From positions 1 to 64,000 of the forward strand of contig JBAZTW010000005.1 in NCBI GenBank assembly GCA_041661665.1: a DNA stretch of 64,000 nucleotides, given 5' to 3'. A program made the translations under genes and the position numbers. Under the pieces are notes generated by a model that was given only the letters and a program-made list of their open reading frames with translations, ran no database searches and was not told the DNA's origin. The stretch comes from GWC2-45-44 sp041661665. Lineage in GTDB: Bacteria; Planctomycetota; Phycisphaerae; Sedimentisphaerales; UBA12454. Below, piece by piece: positions 23,936 through 33,093 of the stretch (position 1 is its first letter; each line of letters opens with the position of its first letter).

Positions 23936-25981
23936 AAACATCGCTCCTGTCTGATATACTATCAGCGTAATGACATAAGCAATTGCTGTTAATCCGGCCC
24001 ACTGTAAAATCGCCCATTTCCAGGCGCCTGTTTCCGAACGTGTTATCACGGCAGTCGCAATACAAGGCGCGCTTATCAGGCAAAACAGCATAATACAAAA
24101 CCCCTGCAAAGGCGTATAATCAGCCCTTAATTTCTTCTGCAGCACAGAAACATCTTCGTGTTCTCCGATAGCGTAGACAATACCCATCTGCGCAACGAAT
24201 ACTTCCTTGGCGGCGGCAGCGCCTATCAGCGCTGTGGCGATTTTGTAATCAAAGCCAAGAGGTTTGAGTATCGGCTCAAGAGCAACACCGGCTCTGCCGA
24301 TTATGCTGTGCTTGAGCATAACCGTTCGTGCCTGAGAATCGTTCAAGTTCACGAGTTTATTGGGATTAGTCTGCGGATATTTTGCGGCAGCCCACAAAAT
24401 TATTGATATGAGCAAAATGGTCGTACCAGCTTTTTTTAGATAGAGCCTTCCGCGTTCCCACATATGTATCAGAACCGATTTTGCGGTCGGCATTCTATAA
24501 GGCGGAAGTTCCATTACAAACGGCACTGTTTCGCCTTTTAAGAGCGTGATTCTCAAAATCTTTGCCGCGGCAACGGCAAGAACGATTCCGATAAAGTAAA
24601 TCAGCCACATTACAGGCCCTCTCCATTGCTCGGCAAAAAACGCGGGGATTATAAGCGCATAAATCGTGAGCCTTGCTCCGCAGCTCATCAGCGGCATAAT
24701 GAGAATAGTTGTTATTCTGTTGCGTCTGTTTTCAAGGATTCTGCAGGCCATAATCGCGGGCACAGAGCAGCCGAAGCCGATGAGCATAGGAATAAAACTT
24801 TTGCCGTGCAGACCGATTTTGTGCATAAATCTGTCTGTTACGAAAGCGGCGCGAGCCATATAGCCGCTGTCTTCGAGAATAGCAATGGCGGCAAAGAGCA
24901 GCATTATATTCGGCAGAAACACGATAACTCCGCCTGTACCGCTTATTATGCCGTCAACTAAAAGCGATTTTAAAACACTGTCGCTTCCTGCCGGCCAGAA
25001 ACCTGATACAATCTGTCCGAGCCAGCCGAAAAACATTTCCAGCCCGGCCATCGGCCACTCGCCGAGTCGAAATGTTGTATCAAACACCAGGTACATCAGG
25101 GCGATAAATATCGGCAGTCCCAAAAATTTGTGGGTTATTATCGTATCAATCGCATCGCTGCGGTTGTGCCTGCTCTCGATAGTATTTTTTATTGTTTCCT
25201 GACAGGCGCCGGAGATAAAACCGTACCTTCTGTCGGCGATAATTATTTCAGGCTCTTCGCCGAAAAAGGTTTTCAGTCGCCCAATGCTTTCCCCGCAGGC
25301 TTTAATGGTTTCCGGGCTGTTTATATGTTTCAAAACATCCGCATCCTGTTCGAGCAGTTTGATTGCAGCCCAGCGACTGTTTATGCCGGGGAGTCCGAAA
25401 AGTTTTGCAATTTCATTTTCTATCTCGGCTCCATATTTGATACGGTCGGTGTAATTCGGCTGTGGACTTTTAGTTGTTTCAACAACAGCTTTGAGCAGTT
25501 CATTCATACCCTGCTGTTTGTTTCCTATGGTTTGAACGATTTTTGCGCCGAAAAGCACTGAAAGTGTTTCGATGTCGAAAACAAGGCCTTTTTGCCTGGC
25601 AACATCGCTCATATTAAATGCCAGAACAAGCGGAACATTAAACTCCATAAGCTGAACAGCAAGATAAAGATTTCTTTCGATGTTGGAGGCATCGACAATG
25701 TCAACCACAACATCAGGCTTTTGTTCAAGAATAAAATTGCGGGTTACAATTTCCTCTATTGAATACGCAGTCAGGCTGTATATTCCCGGCAAATCGACAA
25801 TGTCAAATTCGTATTCATCGAGACGACAAGTACCTTGTTTTTTTTCGACGGTAACGCCGGGATAGTTGCCGACGTGCTGATGCAGGCCGGTGAGCGAATT
25901 AAAAATAGTTGTTTTTCCGCTGTTTGGATTACCGGCAAGAGCTACGGTAATTTTTTTTGATTTAGGTTTATTTGCGTTCAT
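23927..25981 (-). CDS. feoB: ferrous iron transporter FeoB
   Basis: The 684-residue inner-membrane Fe(II) importer has an N-terminal GTPase: G1 GNPNSGKTT, G3 DLPGIYSL, G4-like FNMSD. A helical linker and a polytopic membrane part with Gate motifs follow (GFGCSVPAIMACR and the second around AAAKEVFVAQM). Length is slightly short of E. coli FeoB (773), lacking the far C-terminal extension. It follows feoA by 125 bases and the dtxR gene, forming an iron-responsive operon. Anaerobic or microaerobic iron uptake is implied. Confidence 0.96.
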   Translation of the reverse strand: MNANKPKSKKITVALAGNPNSGKTTIFNSLTGLHQHVGNYPGVTVEKKQGTCRLDEYEFDIVDLPGIYSLTAYSIEEIVTRNFILEQKPDVVVDIVDASNIERNLYLAVQLMEFNVPLVLAFNMSDVARQKGLVFDIETLSVLFGAKIVQTIGNKQQGMNELLKAVVETTKSPQPNYTDRIKYGAEIENEIAKLFGLPGINSRWAAIKLLEQDADVLKHINSPETIKACGESIGRLKTFFGEEPEIIIADRRYGFISGACQETIKNTIESRHNRSDAIDTIITHKFLGLPIFIALMYLVFDTTFRLGEWPMAGLEMFFGWLGQIVSGFWPAGSDSVLKSLLVDGIISGTGGVIVFLPNIMLLFAAIAILEDSGYMARAAFVTDRFMHKIGLHGKSFIPMLIGFGCSVPAIMACRILENRRNRITTILIMPLMSCGARLTIYALIIPAFFAEQWRGPVMWLIYFIGIVLAVAAAKILRITLLKGETVPFVMELPPYRMPTAKSVLIHMWERGRLYLKKAGTTILLISIILWAAAKYPQTNPNKLVNLNDSQARTVMLKHSIIGRAGVALEPILKPLGFDYKIATALIGAAAAKEVFVAQMGIVYAIGEHEDVSVLQKKLRADYTPLQGFCIMLFCLISAPCIATAVITRSETGAWKWAILQWAGLTAIAYVITLIVYQTGAMFLG

Positions 25982-26106
25982 CCTGCCCCTTCTTCTTGTT
26001 CAATCTGCTTTAAACCTTTTATAACTCCATTATTCTTTCGACTCTTTGAAAGATACGCCTGATACATCGAATATTTAGAATGTGCGGGATTCATTCGTGC
26101 CTGATT

Positions 26107-26343
26107 TTATATTGGTTTAACAAAAATTTTTGCTGCCATTCCTCTGCCGAGGATGATGCGAGAGCCTTTCAGGTTTATAATAAATGGCCCCGGATGGCCA
26201 TTGTTTATCACGGTGAATTGCACGCCGGATAGAAGTCCCATCGCTGCCAGTCTCGCCTTCAGCGCCTGGCCTGCTTCAATTTTTAAAAGTCTTACCTTTG
26301 TGCCGCTGATTATATCTTTTAATAAAGTATGCGTCTGGACCAT
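26107..26343 (-). CDS. feoA: ferrous iron transport protein FeoA
   Basis: The 78-residue SH3-like protein has the typical LLKIEAGQALKARLAAMGL and GSRIILGRGMAAKI segments. It assists FeoB at the membrane. It starts 9 bases after the dtxR-like stop, so both are cotranscribed. Confidence 0.92.
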   Translation of the reverse strand: MVQTHTLLKDIISGTKVRLLKIEAGQALKARLAAMGLLSGVQFTVINNGHPGPFIINLKGSRIILGRGMAAKIFVKPI

Positions 26344-26352
26344 TGTGGAAAT

Positions 26353-26793
26353 CTAAATACCTTTCGATTTGCAGAATTTTTTAAATTCCGCAGCAATACT
26401 ATCACCCTGTTTGCAGTAAAATTCAGTAAAACTCAATAATTTTGGAATTATCGCCTGTCCAAGCGAATGCTCGGCTTTGCAGGCAGCGGATTTCGCCTCT
26501 TGCTCATCAACGCCAAGAACTTTCACAAAGAAAGCTTCTATGATAATATGTCTTTTGGCGACGGCGGCGGCTTCTTTGCTGCCTTTTTCGGTGAGTTGGA
26601 CGTAGCCATAAGGCTTGTAATCGACTAACCCCTTGTCAAATAACAACTTAATAGCGCCTGTAACCGATGCCATAGAAACATCAAGGCTGCCGGCAATATC
26701 TTTGCACCGAGCGACTTTGTGCACACAGACAAGGTTATGTATGGCCTCAAGGTAATCCTCGCTTGAGGCGGATAATTTTTTCTTAGCGTCCAT
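26353..26793 (-). CDS. DtxR/MntR-family metal-dependent repressor
   Basis: The 146-residue regulator has an N-terminal winged helix (SSEDYLEAIHNLV ... VSMASVTGAIKLLFDKGLV) and a metal-binding dimerisation domain (AEHSLGQAI). There is no C-terminal SH3 domain. I use ATG 26793 (MDAKKKLSASSEDYLEAI); the longer frame from 26847 adds a non-homologous stretch and would run over the operator. As first gene before feoA-feoB it probably represses the operon when Fe(II) or Mn(II) is plentiful. Confidence 0.88.
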   Translation of the reverse strand: MDAKKKLSASSEDYLEAIHNLVCVHKVARCKDIAGSLDVSMASVTGAIKLLFDKGLVDYKPYGYVQLTEKGSKEAAAVAKRHIIIEAFFVKVLGVDEQEAKSAACKAEHSLGQAIIPKLLSFTEFYCKQGDSIAAEFKKFCKSKGI

Positions 26794-26814
26794 AACACCT
26801 AAAAACTTAATTGC

Positions 26815-26831
26815 TCCTAATATAGTTAGGA
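26815..26831. promoter_or_regulatory. palindromic operator candidate of the feo operon
   Basis: TCCTAA and TTAGGA form a perfect 6-bp dyad around TATAG, 22 bases before the regulator's start. TTAGG half-sites recall DtxR-type boxes, and the position fits autoregulation of the dtxR-feoA-feoB operon. Confidence 0.6.
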
Positions 26832-26972
26832 ACACATAACTTGTCAAATGTTTTTTGATTTTTATGACAAAAACATCTAATTCTATATCCGACAGTATGT
26901 TATAATTTTGTTATTGTTTTTATAATATTTTGATATAAAATCATTGTTTTTAGTGAGTTAGGACGGCTCGAA

Positions 26973-27953
26973 ATGAATGAAAATATTAACCTATCGGTAA
27001 TCATTCCTGTTTATAATGAACAGGACAATCTCGAAAATATATATCAGCAGACCGTTGGCGCTCTGCAGGGCAGATATTCATTCGAGATTATATTTATTGA
27101 CGACGGCAGCAGCGATAACGGCTGTAAAGTATTAGAGCAGATTTACAACAAGGACAATCGCGTTAAAGTTATAATGTTCCGCAGGAATTTCGGCCAGACG
27201 GCTGCGATGAGCGCTGGCTTTCATAACGCGAAAGGCGATGTAATAATACCCCTCGATGCCGACGGTCAAAACGACCCAGCGGACATCCCGGCCCTGATGG
27301 ATAAACTAAACGAGGGTTATGACATTGTGAGCGGCTGGCGCAAAGACAGGAAAGATAAAACCATCACGCGCAAAATTCCGTCAATGATTGCCAACAAGCT
27401 GATTTGCAAAATGACAGGCGTAAATCTGCACGACTTCGGATGCAGCCTCAAGGCTTACCGCAGAGAAGTAATGGAAACAACAAAATTATACGGCGAAATG
27501 CACAGATTTATTCCCGCGATTGCAAACTGGTCCGGCGCGAGAATTACCGAAATGGTTGTCAATCATCACCCTCGCACCGCCGGCAAAGCGAAATACGGTT
27601 TGGAGCGAATTGTCAAGGTCGTGCTTGACCTTATGACGGTTAAATTTTTAGGCTCTTACGCAACAAAACCCATTTATATCTTCGGCGGATTGGGCATCTT
27701 CAGCGGCATCGCTTCATTTATCTGCGGTCTTGTGGTTTTATATATGAAATTTATCAGCGCAGGGCATCTTGGTATGAACCGCAACCCATTGCTGCTGCTT
27801 TCTGCGATTTTGTTTATAGCGTTTTTTCAGTTAATACTGATGGGGCTGCTTGCGGAAATGATTGTCAGGACATATCACGAATCACAGAACAGGCCGACAT
27901 ATACAGTCAGAAAATTTTTACAGCGTGGCACCACTGATGAAGCAAAAGCCTAA
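26973..27953 (+). CDS. GT2 glycosyltransferase, polyprenyl-phosphate sugar synthase type
   Basis: The 326-residue protein has a GT-A domain with FIDDGSSDNG and the catalytic region DADGQNDPADIP. Two C-terminal helices follow (about 235-260 and 270-295), as in DPM1/GtrB enzymes that charge polyprenyl phosphate with a sugar. The stop overlaps the next gene, a GT39-like transferase that uses such donors, so the two probably work as donor maker and user. GAACAGG-like motifs are absent; the donor sugar is unknown. Confidence 0.9.
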   Translation: MNENINLSVIIPVYNEQDNLENIYQQTVGALQGRYSFEIIFIDDGSSDNGCKVLEQIYNKDNRVKVIMFRRNFGQTAAMSAGFHNAKGDVIIPLDADGQNDPADIPALMDKLNEGYDIVSGWRKDRKDKTITRKIPSMIANKLICKMTGVNLHDFGCSLKAYRREVMETTKLYGEMHRFIPAIANWSGARITEMVVNHHPRTAGKAKYGLERIVKVVLDLMTVKFLGSYATKPIYIFGGLGIFSGIASFICGLVVLYMKFISAGHLGMNRNPLLLLSAILFIAFFQLILMGLLAEMIVRTYHESQNRPTYTVRKFLQRGTTDEAKA

Positions 27954-29802
27954 GAGAAAACATCAACCAGCCGCGATGGAACAGCAAGTCAAAACCAAAT
28001 CGGTTTTTTGGCGGAAGTTTTTTCCCATTCTGACTGCCGTTATTTTGGCAGGCATTCCTTTTGTCGCGGGAAAATATATCGAATTAAACTCTCCCGACCC
28101 CTTTGACAGCGCCGCTTATGTTTATTCCGCACAGCATATTTTTTCGGGCGCAAAACTCGGCGTCGGCGAGATACCCTCCGCCCAGCCCGGCACGCTGCTG
28201 GTAAATATGCTTGGCGTTAAGCTGTTCGGATTTTCTGAATTAGGCCCAAAATTAGTACAGGCAGCTCTGCAGGCCATTGCGCTTGTACTGATGTTTTATA
28301 CGATGCGGAAGCTCTACGGCGGGCTTGCCGCTTCTATCGGCGTTATCGTTGCGTCGCTGTATCTTTCCGCGCCGCTGATTGCCAAATTCGGCAATGTAAA
28401 AGAACAGCATATGATTGCTTTTATGGTTATCGGAGTTTGCTGTTATGTGCTGCGGCAGATGGACGGCAAATGGTGGCTGGCGGTTCTTGCAGGGGCGGCT
28501 CTTGGATGGGCGCCGATGTTCAAGCAGACAGGCATCTCCGCGATTGTCGCAGTGGGACTATTTGCGGTCGTTCAGCCGTTTTTCGGGCTGCGCAATTTCA
28601 AACAAACAGCCATTGATGTCGGTCTGCTCGCAGGCGGATTCGTACTCGGCGTTGCGCCGGTGTGGGCGTGGCTGCTGATTGAAAACGATGCAGGCTATCT
28701 GCCATACAGATGGGTATGGAATATGATTTACAGTTCGGACGCGAAAGGGAAACTTGGTTCGTATGTCTCGGCGGCAAGAGAGGTATTCGGCTTCAAACAG
28801 CAGTTTCCGCAGGTGATGCGATATTACGGCTGCCTGATATTGCCGATGGCTATGGCGATTGTCGCATTATTTATCTGGGCGGCCAAACAGATAATGAATA
28901 TCAAATGTCGAATATCAAATATCAAAACGCGGCAGGCATCGCCGTCGTATGAAAAATATGTGCTGCTTTTCGGGATATGGTGGATTTTAGACGCGGCTTT
29001 TGTATGGATAAGCCCGCGCGGTTATGAGCAGTATTATCTTCCGCTGAACGCCTCGGCGGCAATGCTCGGCGGGTATATTTTCGCGCTGTATTCGGAAAAA
29101 TTTCGCAGCGCAAAAAACAAAATCGGCTGGGCTGTCGCAGGCGCAGTCGGGCTGATTGTGATGCTCTCGATGGGCTGGCACATCGTATTCGGCATAGAGG
29201 TAAGCCCGTTTTCCGGTCAGCGATACGGGGGAAAAACGAGAGGATACGTTCAGCGATGGGACGAGGCGCGGCAAGCTAAGCTTGGCGCAAGGATGCAGTG
29301 GCAGGATGCCGGCGATTATATTCGCCAGCATTCCATCGCGGATGACGGGATTTATGTCTGGGGCTGGTTTCCCGGAATTTATCTGCGAGCCGAGCGATTT
29401 TGTCCATCGGCATTGGCCTTCGAGAGCAGTATGCACACCAGAAGCCCGGATGATATGAGTAAGTTAATGGATGATTTGCTGACGGCGTTTAATAAGAAAC
29501 AGCCGAAATTTTTTGTCGATAGCCGCAAATATGAATTTCCTTACGACCGCCCGCCGCTGCCTCTTTGGCCGACAATGATGAAGAGTCGGGGCGATTTCCA
29601 ACTGATGCAGGGAAATGATGAGCAGGTTGCGCAGTTCGATGATTCGTACACAAAGAGCCTTGCCGAGCAATTCAAAGACGGCGAGGCCGAGCGTTATACA
29701 GCTATGAAGCCGCTGCGGGATTTTATCCGTCATAACTATCGCGTTGTTGGCAAATTCGGCCAATTCGTCGTTTTTGAACTGAAAAACGCGGATGTAAGAT
29801 AG
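27937..29802 (+). CDS. GT39/ArnT-like membrane glycosyltransferase
   Basis: The 621-residue polytopic protein has an early extracytoplasmic acidic motif (ELNSPDPFDSAAYVY) typical of lipid-linked sugar transferases of the PMT/ArnT type. About ten hydrophobic helices and a soluble C-terminal domain follow. ATG 27937 is the start; it overlaps the GT2 gene by 17 bases. The acceptor may be lipid, glycan or protein. One cytoplasmic loop (about residues 319-330, MNIKCRISNIKT) is encoded by a duplicated GAATATCAAAT repeat of intergenic type, in frame. Confidence 0.8.
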   Translation: MKQKPKRKHQPAAMEQQVKTKSVFWRKFFPILTAVILAGIPFVAGKYIELNSPDPFDSAAYVYSAQHIFSGAKLGVGEIPSAQPGTLLVNMLGVKLFGFSELGPKLVQAALQAIALVLMFYTMRKLYGGLAASIGVIVASLYLSAPLIAKFGNVKEQHMIAFMVIGVCCYVLRQMDGKWWLAVLAGAALGWAPMFKQTGISAIVAVGLFAVVQPFFGLRNFKQTAIDVGLLAGGFVLGVAPVWAWLLIENDAGYLPYRWVWNMIYSSDAKGKLGSYVSAAREVFGFKQQFPQVMRYYGCLILPMAMAIVALFIWAAKQIMNIKCRISNIKTRQASPSYEKYVLLFGIWWILDAAFVWISPRGYEQYYLPLNASAAMLGGYIFALYSEKFRSAKNKIGWAVAGAVGLIVMLSMGWHIVFGIEVSPFSGQRYGGKTRGYVQRWDEARQAKLGARMQWQDAGDYIRQHSIADDGIYVWGWFPGIYLRAERFCPSALAFESSMHTRSPDDMSKLMDDLLTAFNKKQPKFFVDSRKYEFPYDRPPLPLWPTMMKSRGDFQLMQGNDEQVAQFDDSYTKSLAEQFKDGEAERYTAMKPLRDFIRHNYRVVGKFGQFVVFELKNADVR

Positions 29803-29839
29803 ATTGACAGCTAAAAAAGCTTCAAAAAATCTTAAAAAA

Positions 29840-29927
29840 GTCCGAAAAACCCCTTGATATAAGGCCGTCAATGCCTTATACTCGTATGTGGAGGCGGAGA
29901 GAACACCTGCCTATTGGGATTCTCTCC
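29840..29927 (+). promoter_or_regulatory. promoter and leader hairpin of PEP-CTERM unit 1
   Basis: GTCCGAAAAA (29840) lies 14 bases before a -35 TTGATA (29854-29859). A 17-base spacer leads to TATACT (29877-29882). The leader starts with TGGAGGCGGAGAGAA, whose GGAGAGAA pairs with TTCTCTCC at 29920-29927. The same layout precedes the LamG PEP-CTERM gene at 41193. TTCTCTCC could also pair with the GGGAG ribosome site just before the ATG. Confidence 0.75.
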
Positions 29928-30003
29928 TTTAATATCTAATTTAAAAATTGTTTTGGTGCGCGCGCATCATTAAATATTAAAATTTTTTGGGAAAGGGAGA
30001 AAA

Positions 30004-30879
30004 ATGAAAACGAGCGTTTCACATCTGTCAATTATTGCACTTATTGTTCTGGCGGCCTTTGGTATCGCCTCGGCGTGGACAACGCCGGTACGGCTGAACG
30101 GGGTGAACAGCCAATACCCTGAACTCTGGCCGACTATTTCGTCTGATGGATTAACACTTTATTTTACGCGTGGTAACAACCCAAGCCATTACTGGAATCA
30201 GATGTACACAGCAACACGTGCGACAGTTTCTGATTCTTTTTCCAACGTAACTCAAATTAGTTCGCTGGCCGGCAACTATCATGTAAGTAATATGTGGATA
30301 TCGCCAAGCAATCTGCACCTATATTATACAACAACAAGCTCAGGCTGGAAGATGAAAGAAAGCACACGTACAACAACATCCTCATCATGGGGGACAGGAA
30401 TAGACCTCAGCGAGCTTAATACACTTGGCCAGTTAGGCGACCCAAAACTTTCGGCAGATGAATTATCAATTGTTTTCGATGTTTTAAATGACAGCACTGG
30501 TGCGATGTACACGGCAAACCGAAACAGCATTGATTTGCCTTTCACCAATATCAGAGCTTTGAGTGAGCTTAACGCATCAACTCCTCGAACATCTTACTTA
30601 AGCGATGACGGCTTAACCCTTTATTTTGACCGTATTGATGGGAGTATTCGGAATACTTATTTGAGTGTACGGCCAAGCCTAACCGGTACGTTCGGTACTC
30701 CTCAGCTATTGGGTCTACCGGGCGATTTCAGGCTCAATTCTTTAAGTTCGGATGGCCAAACAGCGTATCTTTATCGTTACGATAGCGGGGATTGGAATAT
30801 CTATGTTTCCCAAATACCCGAACCTGCGACTATGACGCTACTCGCGCTGGGGTCACTATTTTTTATTAGAAGAAAATAA
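30004..30879 (+). CDS. secreted PEP-CTERM protein with PD40-like repeats
   Basis: The 291-residue protein has a signal peptide (to about residue 24, ASA-W). Its body has repeated SSDGLTLYF / SDDGLTLYF / SSDGQTAYL units, like PD40 beta-propeller blades. The C-terminal sorting tail is IPEPATMTLLALGSLFFIRRK read as PEP motif, hydrophobic helix and basic end. Such tails are processed by an exosortase at the outer face of the inner membrane. No exosortase gene lies in this window. It is followed by a paralog. Confidence 0.85.
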   Translation: MKTSVSHLSIIALIVLAAFGIASAWTTPVRLNGVNSQYPELWPTISSDGLTLYFTRGNNPSHYWNQMYTATRATVSDSFSNVTQISSLAGNYHVSNMWISPSNLHLYYTTTSSGWKMKESTRTTTSSSWGTGIDLSELNTLGQLGDPKLSADELSIVFDVLNDSTGAMYTANRNSIDLPFTNIRALSELNASTPRTSYLSDDGLTLYFDRIDGSIRNTYLSVRPSLTGTFGTPQLLGLPGDFRLNSLSSDGQTAYLYRYDSGDWNIYVSQIPEPATMTLLALGSLFFIRRK

Positions 30880-30892
30880 AAATTAAATAAAA

Positions 30893-30915
30893 GGATTAGG
30901 CAACGTGACTAATCC
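30893..30915 (+). promoter_or_regulatory. hairpin between the two PEP-CTERM paralogs
   Basis: GGATTAG and CTAATCC form a perfect 7-bp stem around 9 bases, 14 bases after the first stop and ahead of the GGAGG site of the second gene. Without a T run it is more likely an mRNA processing or stability element than a terminator. Confidence 0.5.
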
Positions 30916-30949
30916 ACAAGTTATTGTTTCTTGGATTTGGAGGTGTAGT

Positions 30950-31831
30950 ATGGGTTCGTTAAAAAAAAATCTGTTTGTTTGTGTAATTTCACTGGTTATT
31001 TCCGCAACAATCGCCTCGGCGTGGACAACGCCGGTACCGCTAAGCGAAATTAACACTTCTTCTTATGGTGAGGGAACAGCGTTTCTTTCCAATGATGGAT
31101 TAACACTGTATTTTTCACGCAGCCATAGCGGTTCTTTTGCTCAGATGTATCAGGCGACACGGTCAACATCATCCGGTTCCTTTACGAGTGTGACCAAAAT
31201 TAATGAATTAGCTTACAGCGGTGGTCATGTACATAGTGCATGGGTATCGCCGGACAATCTGCACATGTATTTTTTGAGAACGGAGTCAGGTTCTGCCTGG
31301 CGTATTAAAGAGAGCACAAGAGAGACGGACTCATCGCCATGGGGAAATATAACAAATCTAAGCACACTTAATGCTCTTGGCGATGTAGGTTATCCGAAGC
31401 TTTCTGGTAATGAGCTGTCTATTGTTTTTAACTATTTTGTCAATGAAACTACCGGCTATCTATATACGGCAAACCGAAGCGATCGTAATTCAGATTTTAC
31501 CAGTTCCAATATTCGCGCTTTGACTGAACTTAACACGGCTGATGTGAGAGCGCAATACCTAAGTCCCGATGGGTTGAGCCTGTATTTTGCCCGCAGCGAC
31601 AGCGGAGTTTTCCATAATTACCTAAGTGCACGTTCAAGCCTAACCGGCACTTTCGGTACGGCTCAACTTTTGAATTATTGGCCGACAAATTACCTGCTTA
31701 ACTGTTTCAGTGCTGATGGCCAAACGGCGTACCTCAACTACAATGGGGATATCTATGTTTCCCAAATTCCTGAACCGGTAACGCTTGTCCTGCTTGGTCT
31801 TGGCGGAATTCTTATCAGAAAACGCGGCTAA
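30950..31831 (+). CDS. secreted PEP-CTERM protein, paralog of the preceding gene
   Basis: The 293-residue protein shares with its neighbour the SAWTTPVPL start of the mature part, the SNDGLTLYF / SPDGLSLYF repeats, the STRE..SSPWG segment and a PEP-CTERM tail (IPEPVTLVLLGLGG, then basic KRG). ATG 30950 has GGAGG six bases upstream; an earlier GTG at 30905 lies in the hairpin and was rejected. It is a tandem duplication that has diverged considerably. Function is unknown; surface or matrix display is likely. Confidence 0.85.
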   Translation: MGSLKKNLFVCVISLVISATIASAWTTPVPLSEINTSSYGEGTAFLSNDGLTLYFSRSHSGSFAQMYQATRSTSSGSFTSVTKINELAYSGGHVHSAWVSPDNLHMYFLRTESGSAWRIKESTRETDSSPWGNITNLSTLNALGDVGYPKLSGNELSIVFNYFVNETTGYLYTANRSDRNSDFTSSNIRALTELNTADVRAQYLSPDGLSLYFARSDSGVFHNYLSARSSLTGTFGTAQLLNYWPTNYLLNCFSADGQTAYLNYNGDIYVSQIPEPVTLVLLGLGGILIRKRG

Positions 31832-31845
31832 AAGACACCAATTAT

Positions 31846-31881
31846 CCCGGTGCGGCGTTTTGCCGCACCGGGCTTCCTCTT
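31846..31881 (+). terminator. terminator after the PEP-CTERM pair
   Basis: An 11-bp perfect stem CCCGGTGCGGC with GCCGCACCGGG encloses GTTTT, starting 14 bases after the stop. The following CTTCCTCTT is only moderately T-rich. Confidence 0.75.
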
Positions 31882-31965
31882 AATATCAGCAAGCCGAATC
31901 CCGCACATTTCTGTGTGTAGATTTGTTTTGAATAATTGCGTTTTTGCCGGTAAAATCCGACCTTA

Positions 31966-33093
31966 ATGAAAATACTGATGCTTAATCATGAATTTCCGCC
32001 GGTCGGCGGCGGGGCTTCTCCGGTAACATTTGAGTTATGCGCTCATCTGGCAAATCTCGGCCATACTGTTGATGTGGTAACAATGCATTATAAAGATACG
32101 CCGCGATATGAACAGACCAATGGCTTCAATATCTATCGTACACCTGCTTTAAGAGCGAAACCAAACATCTGTTATTCGCACGAATTGGCGACTTATCTGC
32201 CGGGTGCGTTTTTTAAGACTTTGAAGTTATGCAGGCAAAACAGGTACGACGTTATTCACTGTCATTTTATTGTGCCTGGGGCGTTGCTGGCATATCTGAT
32301 AAGTAAAATTACAAAAATACCGTTTATTGTTACCTGCCACGGCTCCGATGTGCCGGGGCATAATCCCGACAGATTCGTTCTGCTGCACAAACTTATAAGA
32401 CCATTTTGGAAGTTGCTGGCCGCCGGCGCCAATCGCCTTACCGCTCCGAGCAGCTTTTTAAAGAGCAGAATAAATGCAAATGCCGGCAATCTGACAGTAG
32501 ATGTAATCCCTAACGGCATAGATACATCGGGATTGCATTCTGCAGATAAGACCAAAAGCATTCTTATGTGCAGCAGGCTATTTAAATTCAAGGGGTTTCA
32601 ATACGCTCTAAAGGCTCTGAACCAAATTGACTGTGACTGGCAGGTGAACATAATCGGCGAAGGCCCTTTCAGAGGCGAGCTTGAGAATGAGGCCAAAAGC
32701 GTTAAAATGCCGGTAAAATTTCACGGCTGGTTAGACAATAAAAGCGCTGAATACAAAGAACTCTTTGAACGCAGTTTAATTTTTATCTTTCCATCTGAAA
32801 TGGAGAATTTTCCGACGGTGCTTTTGGAAGCTATGGCTGCAGGTATGGCCATAATAACCAGCACCGCTGGCGGCTGCCCGGAAGTGGTCGGCGATGCCGG
32901 AGTATTAGTCGAGCCGCGAAATGCCGCGGCCATTCGTCAGCGATTGGAAGAACTTATAAATTCCGATAAACGCATATCGGAATTGATGGCCGCCGCCAAA
33001 AATCGTGTCCAAATGTTCAGTTGGCAAAATATTGCCGCAAAATATGTGCAGTGTTATGAATCTGTGATTACAAAAACAGGCGGTGGCAGGTGA
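31966..33093 (+). CDS. GT4-family glycosyltransferase
   Basis: The 375-residue GT-B enzyme has the N-terminal glycine loop FPPVGGGASP, CHGSDVPG in the acceptor domain and a C-terminal donor site with PSEMENFPTVLLEAMAAGM, where the EX7E motif glutamates lie. It transfers a nucleotide sugar to a growing glycan. The next gene starts 4 bases before its stop. Sugar and linkage cannot be read. Confidence 0.9.
   Translation: MKILMLNHEFPPVGGGASPVTFELCAHLANLGHTVDVVTMHYKDTPRYEQTNGFNIYRTPALRAKPNICYSHELATYLPGAFFKTLKLCRQNRYDVIHCHFIVPGALLAYLISKITKIPFIVTCHGSDVPGHNPDRFVLLHKLIRPFWKLLAAGANRLTAPSSFLKSRINANAGNLTVDVIPNGIDTSGLHSADKTKSILMCSRLFKFKGFQYALKALNQIDCDWQVNIIGEGPFRGELENEAKSVKMPVKFHGWLDNKSAEYKELFERSLIFIFPSEMENFPTVLLEAMAAGMAIITSTAGGCPEVVGDAGVLVEPRNAAAIRQRLEELINSDKRISELMAAAKNRVQMFSWQNIAAKYVQCYESVITKTGGGR

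Noticed and set aside
29896..29927. Simple terminator in the PEP-CTERM leader
   Set aside because: The stem is not followed by a T run and is conserved together with the promoter in both units.
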